Shown here: positions 8,762-17,935 of the stretch, piece after piece
Layout: each line of letters begins with the position of its first letter
Position numbering within the stretch: the stretch's first letter is position 1
Assembly (NCBI GenBank): GCA_018433765.1
Contig: JAHDQO010000001.1
Location: forward strand, 186,001-250,000
DNA from: Tissierellales bacterium
GTDB lineage: Bacteria > Bacillota > Clostridia > Tissierellales > Sedimentibacteraceae
Reading direction: 5' to 3'
Length of the DNA stretch: 64,000 bases
Position numbers and translations under genes: made by a program
Notes under the pieces: generated by a model
Seen by the model: the letters and a program-made list of their open reading frames with translations, nothing else
Databases searched by the model: none
Told to the model about the DNA's origin: nothing

Positions 8762-9676
8762 ATGCGAGATATTAATAGAATAAATATTTTAATAAAACCT
8801 GACGCATTTATTAGGAAAAAATTAAAAGATATATTAGTTTTTATAGAGCAAAATGGCATACATATAGTACATTTTAATTTAATAAAACCTAATTCTATTT
8901 TATTGGATTATATGTATCAAGAGCAGTTTAACTGGGAATATGATTTTTATACACATAATCTGAATTTATTTACATTAGGACCTAGTTTATCACTAATCTG
9001 TGAAGCAGATAGTAAGACTAAACTTAATAAAGACTACTTACGCAGTATAAAAGGACATTCTTTGGCATCAAAAAATAATAAATATACTTCAGTAAGAGGT
9101 AAATTTGAAGTTTTAGATAGATGTTTAAATCTAATACATATTTCTGATGAACATTATAATAATGCTAATGAGATTAACTGCATATATCAGCTAAAAAATA
9201 ATCAAAATCTCTCTAATGGAGATTTTAGGAATAAATTATCTGCAGAGTTAGTATACTCAGAAGTTATAGGATTGTTAGGAGATATGAGTGAATATTCTGC
9301 AGAAACCATAATAAAAACTCTAATTAAACGAATTACTCATAGATATTGCAGCTGCCTAAATTATGCGGTTAATCTTGTAGAAAAAGAAAAAGTTTCAAAA
9401 TTAAATCAAATAGTATTAAATTATTCCACTAATTTTGATAAACTTATAAATTCGATAAAAGAATATGGTGATTATTATTTGTTACCAACTTTGATTAAAA
9501 TGGTAACTATAAGTACAGAGCTGCAAAATATAATTTCATCAGTAGAGACAGAAAAGAAAATAAGGTTTCTTGATTATTTTTGGACATTATGTGATAAGTC
9601 AATGATTTATATATCACCACAAGAGAAGTATATTATTACTAGTGATGCATTATATTATTCTGTGAATAAACATTAA
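8762..9676 (+). CDS. Nucleoside-diphosphate-kinase-like domain protein
   Basis: 304 residues. The first ~150 resemble nucleoside diphosphate kinase: NILIKPDAF near residues 8-16 (the catalytic-Lys loop of NDK), HSLASKNNKYTSVRGKFEV near 99-117 (the NDK TIRGDF region) and LNLIHISDE near 123-131, where H126 aligns with the phosphohistidine of NDK (NxxHxSD). About 150 helical residues of unknown type follow. The family reading is by motif and is not proven. With an HD phosphohydrolase first in the operon, it suggests phosphates are added to and removed from a nucleotide-like intermediate. It is last in the operon, 25 bases before a terminator. Confidence 0.6.
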   Translation: MRDINRINILIKPDAFIRKKLKDILVFIEQNGIHIVHFNLIKPNSILLDYMYQEQFNWEYDFYTHNLNLFTLGPSLSLICEADSKTKLNKDYLRSIKGHSLASKNNKYTSVRGKFEVLDRCLNLIHISDEHYNNANEINCIYQLKNNQNLSNGDFRNKLSAELVYSEVIGLLGDMSEYSAETIIKTLIKRITHRYCSCLNYAVNLVEKEKVSKLNQIVLNYSTNFDKLINSIKEYGDYYLLPTLIKMVTISTELQNIISSVETEKKIRFLDYFWTLCDKSMIYISPQEKYIITSDALYYSVNKH

Positions 9677-9700
9677 TAAATTACAATAATTATAAAGGTA

Positions 9701-9743
9701 AAAAACTCCCTTAAGAATTATATATTTTCTTAGGGAGTTTTTA
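9701..9743 (+). terminator. Rho-independent terminator of the five-gene operon
   Basis: AAAAACTCCCTTAAGA pairs with TCTTAGGGAGTTTTT, giving a long stem with a T tail and an A run on the other side. Confidence 0.9.
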
Positions 9744-9797
9744 ATAAATTATTACATAAGAGATGGTGACGAATGTGAAAAAAATTTTAAAATAATA

Positions 9798-9826
9798 TTG
9801 ACAAACTTAGAAAAACAGATTATGAT
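9798..9826 (+). promoter_or_regulatory. Consensus promoter of the amino-sugar regulator/operon
   Basis: TTGACA at 9798-9803 and TATGAT at 9821-9826 have an exact 17-base spacer. The operator begins 8 bases downstream, so a bound repressor would sit on the transcription start. Confidence 0.85.
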
Positions 9827-9833
9827 TAATTAA

Positions 9834-9847
9834 GTGGTAATGACCAC
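9834..9847 (+). promoter_or_regulatory. GntR-type operator, copy 1
   Basis: The palindrome GTGGTAATGACCAC sits immediately after the -10 box. The identical 14-mer recurs before agaS (10633-10646). The TGGT...ACCA half sites fit HutC/NagR/DasR-type regulators, and the regulator gene follows directly. Confidence 0.8.
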
Positions 9848-9888
9848 ATTACAAGTTACTACAAATATGAAGAATTGGTGAATTTAGG

Positions 9889-10617
9889 ATGAAGAAAATC
9901 AATAAAAACAGTAGGATTGCACTATATTATCAGTTGATGGATATAATAGTAGAAGACATTGAAGATGGTAAATTAAAAGAAAATGATAAATTACCTTCTG
10001 AAAGAGAACTATGTATTGAATATGATATTAGCCGTGTTACAGTGAGAAAAGCTATCCAAGAATTAGAAAAAAGTGGGTACATTTATAAAGAACATGGAAA
10101 AGGTACTTTTGTTTCACCAAAAAAATTTGAACAGGATCTTTTAAAGTTCTACAGTTTTACTGAAGAAATGAAAAAAATAGGAAAGATACCTTCGTCTAAA
10201 GTAATTAGTTTTGAAATAGTAACTGAAGATGAGAAGATTGCTAGAAAATTAAAATTAAATCTTAATGACAAAATATATAAATTTACTAGATTGAGACTTG
10301 CTGATGAAAAACCTATGATATTGGAAACTACGTATGTTCCTTATGATAGGTTTATTGGGCTAACGAAAAAAGATTTAGAAAATCAACCTATGTATGATAT
10401 TTTTACAAAGACATATAATGCTGTTTTTACAACAGCAGAAGAAACATTTCAGGTTATAGCTGCTAGAAGTAGAGAAGCTAAATTACTTGAAATTTCAAGT
10501 AATACTCCGTGCTTAATGGTAGAGAGAATTACATATGAAGATGACCTAATTATAGAGTATACTAAAAGTGTTACCAGAGGTAATAAATTTAAATATCATG
10601 TAATACTCAAAAAATAA
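9889..10617 (+). CDS. GntR-family (HutC/NagR-type, UTRA domain) transcriptional regulator
   Basis: 242 residues. An N-terminal winged helix (about 10-75) carries the GntR signature KLPSERELCIEYDISRVTVRKAI, and a UTRA effector domain (about 95-240) has FTEEMKKIGKIPSSKV and ARKLKLNLNDKIYKFTRLR. Regulators of this type bind amino-sugar phosphates and release TGGT...ACCA operators. Two identical operators flank the gene, one on its own promoter and one before agaS, so autoregulation and control of the PTS operon are expected. The ribosome site before ATG 9889 is weak (TTAGG only). Confidence 0.9.
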   Translation: MKKINKNSRIALYYQLMDIIVEDIEDGKLKENDKLPSERELCIEYDISRVTVRKAIQELEKSGYIYKEHGKGTFVSPKKFEQDLLKFYSFTEEMKKIGKIPSSKVISFEIVTEDEKIARKLKLNLNDKIYKFTRLRLADEKPMILETTYVPYDRFIGLTKKDLENQPMYDIFTKTYNAVFTTAEETFQVIAARSREAKLLEISSNTPCLMVERITYEDDLIIEYTKSVTRGNKFKYHVILKK

Positions 10618-10632
10618 ATTTTTTTATCGAAA

Positions 10633-10646
10633 GTGGTAATGACCAC
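10633..10646 (+). promoter_or_regulatory. GntR-type operator, copy 2
   Basis: Same 14-mer, GTGGTAATGACCAC, as at 9834. It lies between the regulator stop and the agaS ribosome site, where it could act as an operator for an internal promoter or as a roadblock. Confidence 0.8.
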
Positions 10647-10675
10647 ATGACATTATAACAAAAAAGGAGAAAAAA

Positions 10676-11857
10676 ATGGATAAAATGTTTGGATTTGATG
10701 AATTATATCTCAAAAAGATAGGAGGAGATATAACAACAAAAGAAATTAGACAGCAGCCAAGGTTATGGAAAGAAACTATACAAATTATAAAGAAGGACAA
10801 AGAAAAGGTAGAGAAGTTTTTGAATAAGGCACTAAAAGAAAATGATCTAAAAATCATTTTGACAGGAGCAGGAACTTCAGCGTTTGTTGGAGAGAGTTTA
10901 GTTACATATCTTAACAAAAAACTTACCCATAAAGTTGAAGCTATAGCTACAACAGATATAGTATCTAATCCTGAAGACTACTTGAAATCAGATATACCTA
11001 CACTATTAATATCATTTGCAAGATCAGGAAATAGTCCAGAGAGTGTTGCTGTATTAGATGTAGCAGAAAAAATAGTGGACAACCTATACCAAATGTCAAT
11101 AACTTGTAATTCAGAAGGAAGTTTAGCAAAAAAGGCTTCTAAAAGTGATAAAAACTTATTAGTTTTGATGCCAGAAGATTCTAATGATGATGGCTTTGCA
11201 ATGACAGGCAGCTTTACATGTATGGTACTTTCTACATTAATAATATTTGATTTAGACAATATACAAAATATAGAATCAAATATTAAAAATTTATCAATAC
11301 ATGCAGAAAGCATGTTAAGCAATAGATATGAAGAAATTAAAAAAATTATTGCAAATGATTTTGATAGAGCTATATTTTTAGGCTCTTCTGAGTTAAAGGG
11401 TTTAGCTAGAGAGTCTGCTTTAAAAGTTTTAGAACTTACAAGAGGAAAAGTTATGACGAATTGGGATTCTTCTTTGGGTTTTAGGCATGGTCCTAAATCT
11501 GTGATTAATGATAAAACATTAATATTTTCATATTTGTCAAATAATCAGTATACGAGAAAATATGAAATTGATTTTCTTAAAGAAATAGACAACAAAATAG
11601 GTGATGCAAAAGTAATTGCAGTATCTGATTATAAAGACAAACAAGTTGATGAATTAGTTGATTTTTCAATAAATATTCGTGAATCAAAATATAATTATGA
11701 TGATGATTTATACTTATTGTTTAATTTTGTATTAGTTGCCCAAATGTTTGCATTATTTAAATCAATTGACTTAGGGATTAGTCCAGATAATCCAAGTATT
11801 GATGGAAGTGTGAATAGGGTAGTTAAGGGGGTTACTATTTACCCTTATTGTGAGTAA
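10676..11857 (+). CDS. agaS: AgaS-type galactosamine-6-phosphate deaminase/isomerase (double SIS domain)
   Basis: 393 residues with two sugar-isomerase domains. SIS 1 carries TGAGTSAFVGESLV near residues 62-75 and SFARSGNSPESV near 118-129. SIS 2 carries LGSSELKGLARESALKVLELT near 235-255 and SLGFRHGPKS near 266-275. AgaS proteins (about 385 residues) convert galactosamine-6-phosphate to tagatose-6-phosphate with release of ammonia. The neighbouring NagA-like deacetylase, class II tagatose-bisphosphate aldolase and PfkB kinase give exactly this route. Strong ribosome site AAAAGGAG. A GlmS-type or fructoselysine role is less likely in this context. Confidence 0.85.
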   Translation: MDKMFGFDELYLKKIGGDITTKEIRQQPRLWKETIQIIKKDKEKVEKFLNKALKENDLKIILTGAGTSAFVGESLVTYLNKKLTHKVEAIATTDIVSNPEDYLKSDIPTLLISFARSGNSPESVAVLDVAEKIVDNLYQMSITCNSEGSLAKKASKSDKNLLVLMPEDSNDDGFAMTGSFTCMVLSTLIIFDLDNIQNIESNIKNLSIHAESMLSNRYEEIKKIIANDFDRAIFLGSSELKGLARESALKVLELTRGKVMTNWDSSLGFRHGPKSVINDKTLIFSYLSNNQYTRKYEIDFLKEIDNKIGDAKVIAVSDYKDKQVDELVDFSINIRESKYNYDDDLYLLFNFVLVAQMFALFKSIDLGISPDNPSIDGSVNRVVKGVTIYPYCE

Positions 11858-11898
11858 GGATAAATAGTAACTAGTAACGAATAACGATTAACAATGTG

Positions 11899-11916
11899 GC
11901 TTTACTAACGTAAAGC
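11899..11916. repeat. Palindromic intergenic repeat, family 1, diverged copy
   Basis: GCTTTAC-TAAC-GTAAAGC, related to the TTTTACTATCGTAAAA hairpins found among the purine genes (51.5, 51.6, 54.8, 60.8 and 62.6 kb). It is embedded in repetitive AGTAACTAGTAACGAATAA-like sequence between agaS and the PTS IIB gene. Confidence 0.55.
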
Positions 11917-11962
11917 ATTAATTTATCAACAATCTAAAATCTTAAATCTAAGGAGTGGTTTT

Positions 11963-12436
11963 ATGCCAAACATTTTACTTACAAGGATTGACAACAGATT
12001 AATTCATGGACAAGTTGGAGTAACTTGGTGCAATCATTTAGGAGCTAATTTGATATTAGTAGCTAATGATGAAGTTGCAAATAGCGAAGTAAGACAGAAC
12101 TTAATGGATCTTGCAGTACGTGACACTGTAGCTTCAAGATATTTTACATTAGAAAAAACTATTAATATCATTCATAAAGCTTCTAAAGACCAGAAAATAT
12201 TTCTAGTATGTAAAACACCACAAGATGTTTTAACACTAGTTAAAGGAGGTGTTCCAATTAAAAAAGTCAATATAGGTAATATGCATTTCTCAGAAGGGAA
12301 AAAACAAATCTCATCTACTGTATCTGTTGATGAATCAGATAAGCAGGCTTTTATAGAATTAAACAAGTTGGGAATAGAACTAGACTTAAGAAGAGTACCA
12401 GATGAAAGAGGACTAGATATTATGGCTTTAATATAA
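11963..12436 (+). CDS. PTS mannose/sorbose-family IIB component (amino-sugar specific)
   Basis: 157 residues, the usual size of a free-standing IIB of the mannose-fructose-sorbose family. The phosphorylation-site loop is DNRLIHGQVGVTW, with the active His near residue 16. It accepts phosphate from IIA and passes it to the incoming sugar. Followed by IIC, IID and (after a gap) IIA, it forms a complete transporter. The aga context suggests N-acetylgalactosamine or galactosamine as substrate. Confidence 0.92.
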   Translation: MPNILLTRIDNRLIHGQVGVTWCNHLGANLILVANDEVANSEVRQNLMDLAVRDTVASRYFTLEKTINIIHKASKDQKIFLVCKTPQDVLTLVKGGVPIKKVNIGNMHFSEGKKQISSTVSVDESDKQAFIELNKLGIELDLRRVPDERGLDIMALI

Positions 12437-12489
12437 TTTGTTCAATTAATTTCGAATGAATTAAATAAATATCAAAGGGAGGAACAAGA

Positions 12490-13254
12490 ATGTTTATTAA
12501 AGCATTATTAATAGCTATTTGGGCAGGAATAGCTGGTATTGACAATTTTGATGGTCTTATTCATATCCATCGTCCTATCGTAACAGGCTTAGTTGTAGGG
12601 ATTATACTTGGAGATGTACAGACAGGCTTAGTAACAGGAGGTATGCTAGAATTAGTATGGATGGGAATGGCTCCATTAGCAGGAGCACAACCGCCTAATG
12701 TAGTTATAGGAGGTATTATAGGTTCTTCTTTTGCTATATTAACAAAACAAGAACCTAGCGTTGCAGTAGGTATTGCAGTTCCATTTGCAGTTGCAGCTCA
12801 AGCAGGTATAACATTGCTATTCACAGCATTTTCACCTGTTATGCATAAAGCTGATCAATATGCAAAGGCAGCAAATCTAAAAGGTATTGATAAAATTAAT
12901 TATTTAGGATTAGCAATTTTATTCATCTCATATTTTATTGTAGCTTTCTTACCAATATATTTTGGTGCCGATGCAGCTCAAGCTATGGTAGAAGCACTGC
13001 CAGAGAAATTTATAGCTGGACTTTCAATAGCTGGTGGAATGATGCCTGCAATAGGTTTTGCTATGCTGCTAAAAATCATGTTAAAAAAAGAATATGTATC
13101 TTTTCTATTAATTGGATTTGTTATTGTAACTTATATTAAATTACCTATATTAGCAGTAGCAATTATAGGAGTTGCCATAGCTTTATATGATTTTTATTCA
13201 AGCAAAGATAAAGAACAAGAATCTAGTAAGGAGGTAACAGTAGATGGAATCTAA
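12490..13254 (+). CDS. PTS mannose/sorbose-family IIC membrane component
   Basis: 254 residues, highly hydrophobic, with several membrane segments. The N-terminal half contains the family-typical GIAGIDNFDGLIHIHRPIV and a glycine-rich VTGGMLELVWMGMAPLAGAQPPN. It forms the translocation channel with IID. GGGAGG ribosome site (12477-12482). Its end overlaps the IID gene by 11 bases. Confidence 0.92.
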   Translation: MFIKALLIAIWAGIAGIDNFDGLIHIHRPIVTGLVVGIILGDVQTGLVTGGMLELVWMGMAPLAGAQPPNVVIGGIIGSSFAILTKQEPSVAVGIAVPFAVAAQAGITLLFTAFSPVMHKADQYAKAANLKGIDKINYLGLAILFISYFIVAFLPIYFGADAAQAMVEALPEKFIAGLSIAGGMMPAIGFAMLLKIMLKKEYVSFLLIGFVIVTYIKLPILAVAIIGVAIALYDFYSSKDKEQESSKEVTVDGI

Positions 13255-14065
13255 TGTAAGTGTTTATGAAGATAAATCAGTAGAAAAGGTTATCACTAAA
13301 AAAGATTTAAATAGAATGGCATTAAGATCAGTACTTCTACAAGCATCTTTTAACTATGAAAGAATGCAAGCTGCTGGATGGTTATATAGCTTAGCACCCG
13401 GACTTAAAAAAATTCATAAAAATAAGAAGGATTTATCAAAATCTATGTCACTTCACATGGAGTTTTTCAATACACATCCTTTCTTAGTAACTTTTATAAT
13501 GGGTATTGTAACAGCTATGGAAGAAAATAAGGAAGATACTGAAACGATAAGAGGAATTAAGGTTGCTACAATGGGGCCTCTTGGTGGTATTGGAGATGCT
13601 TTGTTTTGGCTAACTTTATTACCAATTTGTGCCGGCATAGGTGCTGCTTTAGCAATAGAAGGAAGTGTTGCAGGGCCACTTATATTCTTATTAATGTTTA
13701 ATATAGTTCATTTCTTATTAAGGTTTGGATTAATGCATTATGGATATAAGACAGGGGTTAGTGCCATAAAGACATTAAAGAAAAGTACTAAACGTGTATC
13801 TCATGGAGCAAGCATTCTAGGACTTTGTGTAGTAGGTGGATTAATAGCTTCTTATGTAAAATTAAATACTACTTTGGTAATTAATGCAGGTAAAGCTTCA
13901 GTTGAAATGCAAGCAGGAGTTTTGGATAAAATAATGCCAAATTTACTTCCACTTGGGTATACATTTTTAATGTATGCGTTATTAAAGAAAAATTGGTCAC
14001 CAATTAAACTTGTAGTAATAACAGTTGCTATTGGTGTTATAGGAAGATATGCAGGAATACTATAA
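13244..14065 (+). CDS. PTS mannose/sorbose-family IID membrane component
   Basis: 273 residues with the IID-family features: KKDLNRMALRS near the N terminus, FNYERMQAAGWLYSLAPGL near 36-54, and a membrane-spanning C-terminal half (LLPICAGIGAALA, LLFLLMFNIVHF-type segments). It partners IIC in the membrane. Overlap with IIC indicates translational coupling. Confidence 0.92.
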   Translation: MESNVSVYEDKSVEKVITKKDLNRMALRSVLLQASFNYERMQAAGWLYSLAPGLKKIHKNKKDLSKSMSLHMEFFNTHPFLVTFIMGIVTAMEENKEDTETIRGIKVATMGPLGGIGDALFWLTLLPICAGIGAALAIEGSVAGPLIFLLMFNIVHFLLRFGLMHYGYKTGVSAIKTLKKSTKRVSHGASILGLCVVGGLIASYVKLNTTLVINAGKASVEMQAGVLDKIMPNLLPLGYTFLMYALLKKNWSPIKLVVITVAIGVIGRYAGIL

Positions 14066-14095
14066 TCATTGAGAATATAAAGTAATAAGCTAAAA

Positions 14096-14205
14096 TAGGC
14101 GATTGTGAAATAGAAAATGAGCATAAGGGGATATCAATAGTTACATATTCAACAATCGCCTAGTATTCTTAAATAGACGATTGTAAAAACATTTGATAGT
14201 CGTCT
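14096..14205. repeat. Inverted/direct repeats AGRCGATTGT between IID and IIA genes
   Basis: TAGGCGATTGT (14096-14106) faces AACAATCGCCTA (14151-14162), forming a 12-bp stem with a ~45-base loop. TAGACGATTGT follows at 14174-14184 and a further ATAGTCGTCT arm at 14196-14205. A related TAGGTGATTGTGAAATA occurs after the second hydantoinase gene (56334 on). This occupies most of the 168-base gap inside the operon and may attenuate or process the message. Confidence 0.55.
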
Positions 14206-14233
14206 GAATATTGTTAACAAACAGGAGGTTAAA

Positions 14234-14656
14234 ATGACAGGAATCATTATATCTGGACACGGCAATTTTGCTACAGGACTTTTATCAGCTATAAAACTTG
14301 TAATGGGAAACCAAGAAAACTTAGAAGCTGTTGATTTTTTGGAGACTCATTCTACAGAAGAATTAAAAAGTAACATTCAAAGAGCTATGGATAAAATGAA
14401 TGTGGATGGATACTTGTTTTTTACAGACATATCAGGAGGTTCACCTTTTAAAAGCTGTGTTGAATTATCTTTGAAAAATGGTAACAGTGAAGTAATTGCA
14501 GGGTCTAATGTACCTATGATTATGGAAATATTAATTAATAGGCTTGATAATCCTAAAATTTTGATGAATAAAGCTATAGAAATAGGAAAAGATCAAATTC
14601 TTTCATTTGATATCAATAAAATAAACAAAAAGGTTGAAGTATCAGACGGCATATAA
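14234..14656 (+). CDS. PTS mannose/sorbose-family IIA component
   Basis: 140 residues, with the IIA phosphorylation-site loop IISGHGNFATGLLSAI at the N terminus (active His near residue 9) and FFTDISGGSPFKSCVELS near 61-78. It transfers phosphate from HPr to IIB. Ribosome site AGGAGG. It is separated from IID by a repeat-containing 168-base spacer but clearly belongs to the same transporter. Confidence 0.92.
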   Translation: MTGIIISGHGNFATGLLSAIKLVMGNQENLEAVDFLETHSTEELKSNIQRAMDKMNVDGYLFFTDISGGSPFKSCVELSLKNGNSEVIAGSNVPMIMEILINRLDNPKILMNKAIEIGKDQILSFDINKINKKVEVSDGI

Positions 14657-14667
14657 GGAGAAAATTC

Positions 14668-16705
<2,038 letters not shown>

Positions 16706-16715
16706 GTGAATTAGA

Positions 16716-17645
16716 ATGATTGCAACTATTACTTTAAATCCTTCTATTGATAGAGGGTATAGTGTAAAAGAGTTAAAAAAAAATGGAGTATATAGATGTG
16801 GTGACTATTCATTAACAGCTGGAGGAAAAGGATTAAATGTATCAAGAGTACTAAATCAATTAAATGTAAAAATTATGTGTTTAGGATTTTTAGGAGGGCA
16901 TTCTGGTGAATTCATAAAATCCAAATTAGAAGATTTAGATATATGTGTGAATTTTACTAAAATTGCTTCTGAAACAAGGACATGTATTGGTATAGTTGAT
17001 CATGATGACTCTCAAATAGAAATATTAGAACAAGGGCCGCAAATTTACGAATATGAATTAAAAGATTTTATAAATAAGTTTCAACATATATTAAAACAGT
17101 CTAAAATAATCATTGCTTCTGGAAGCATTCCAAGAGGAGTAAATACAGACATATATAAATATTTGATTAACTGTTCTAACCAAAATAACGTAAAATTTAT
17201 ACTAGACTCAAGCGGTATTCCTTTAATAGAAGGAATTAAAGCAGGGCCGTACTTAATTAAACCTAACAAGAAAGAATTAGAAAGTATTGTAAAAAAGAAG
17301 ATTAATACAGACTTAGATATTGTAGAAGCATGTGAATCTTTAATAAATATGGGTGCTAAAAATGTAGCTGTATCCTTAGGCAAAGATGGAATGATATTTG
17401 TAGGTGAAGAAGGAAGATATAAAGTTAATATCCCTAAGATAGAAGTGTTAAATCCTGTGGGATCCGGTGATAGTACCGTAGCAGGATTTGGAGCAGGTTT
17501 ATTACAAAAACTAGATATAAAAGAAATATTAAGATTAGCAAATGCTTGTGGAATGTCTAATGCTATGGAAAAAGAAACAGGAAAAATCAATGTAAAAACA
17601 GTAAATGAATTGATGAAAAATATTAAAATTTATAAAATTCGCTAG
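16716..17645 (+). CDS. PfkB-family tagatose-6-phosphate kinase / 1-phosphofructokinase
   Basis: 309 residues of the ribokinase/PfkB superfamily. It starts with the 1-phosphofructokinase/LacC pattern ITLNPSIDRGY and contains LTAGGKGLNVSRVL near residues 33-46. The C-terminal signature NPVGSGDSTVAGFGAGLL near 246-263 carries the catalytic Asp and anion hole. It phosphorylates tagatose-6-phosphate at C1 to feed the adjacent aldolase; LacC fits best. Located 10 bases after gatY. Confidence 0.85.
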   Translation: MIATITLNPSIDRGYSVKELKKNGVYRCGDYSLTAGGKGLNVSRVLNQLNVKIMCLGFLGGHSGEFIKSKLEDLDICVNFTKIASETRTCIGIVDHDDSQIEILEQGPQIYEYELKDFINKFQHILKQSKIIIASGSIPRGVNTDIYKYLINCSNQNNVKFILDSSGIPLIEGIKAGPYLIKPNKKELESIVKKKINTDLDIVEACESLINMGAKNVAVSLGKDGMIFVGEEGRYKVNIPKIEVLNPVGSGDSTVAGFGAGLLQKLDIKEILRLANACGMSNAMEKETGKINVKTVNELMKNIKIYKIR

Positions 17646-17669
17646 AATTATAATATTGGAGGGTCTAGA

Positions 17670-17933
17670 ATGAGAACTAAAAAAGTAATACTAATGAATG
17701 AAAGTGGATTACATGCGAGACCAGCGAGTGTGTTTGTTAATGAGGCAAATAAATTTAAAAGTGATATATCCATAATAAAAGAAGATAAAGAATGTAATGG
17801 AAAAAGTATTATAAATTTACTTAGCCTAGGCGCTGCAAAAGGTGACTGCATTACTATCAAAACTGTAGGAGAAGATGAAGAACAAGCACTAGAAGGTTTA
17901 GTAAAACTAATTGAAAATGGATTTGGTGAATAA
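17670..17933 (+). CDS. ptsH: Phosphocarrier protein HPr
   Basis: 87 residues, standard HPr size. The active-site His is in SGLHARPAS near residue 14-16. The regulatory-serine region GKSIINLLSLGA, near 47-58, corresponds to Ser46 that HPr kinase modifies in Firmicutes. It shuttles phosphate from Enzyme I to IIA. GGAGG ribosome site. It lies inside the amino-sugar operon directly before ptsI, which is unusual because the general PTS genes are normally separate. Confidence 0.95.
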   Translation: MRTKKVILMNESGLHARPASVFVNEANKFKSDISIIKEDKECNGKSIINLLSLGAAKGDCITIKTVGEDEEQALEGLVKLIENGFGE

Positions 17934-17935
17934 AG

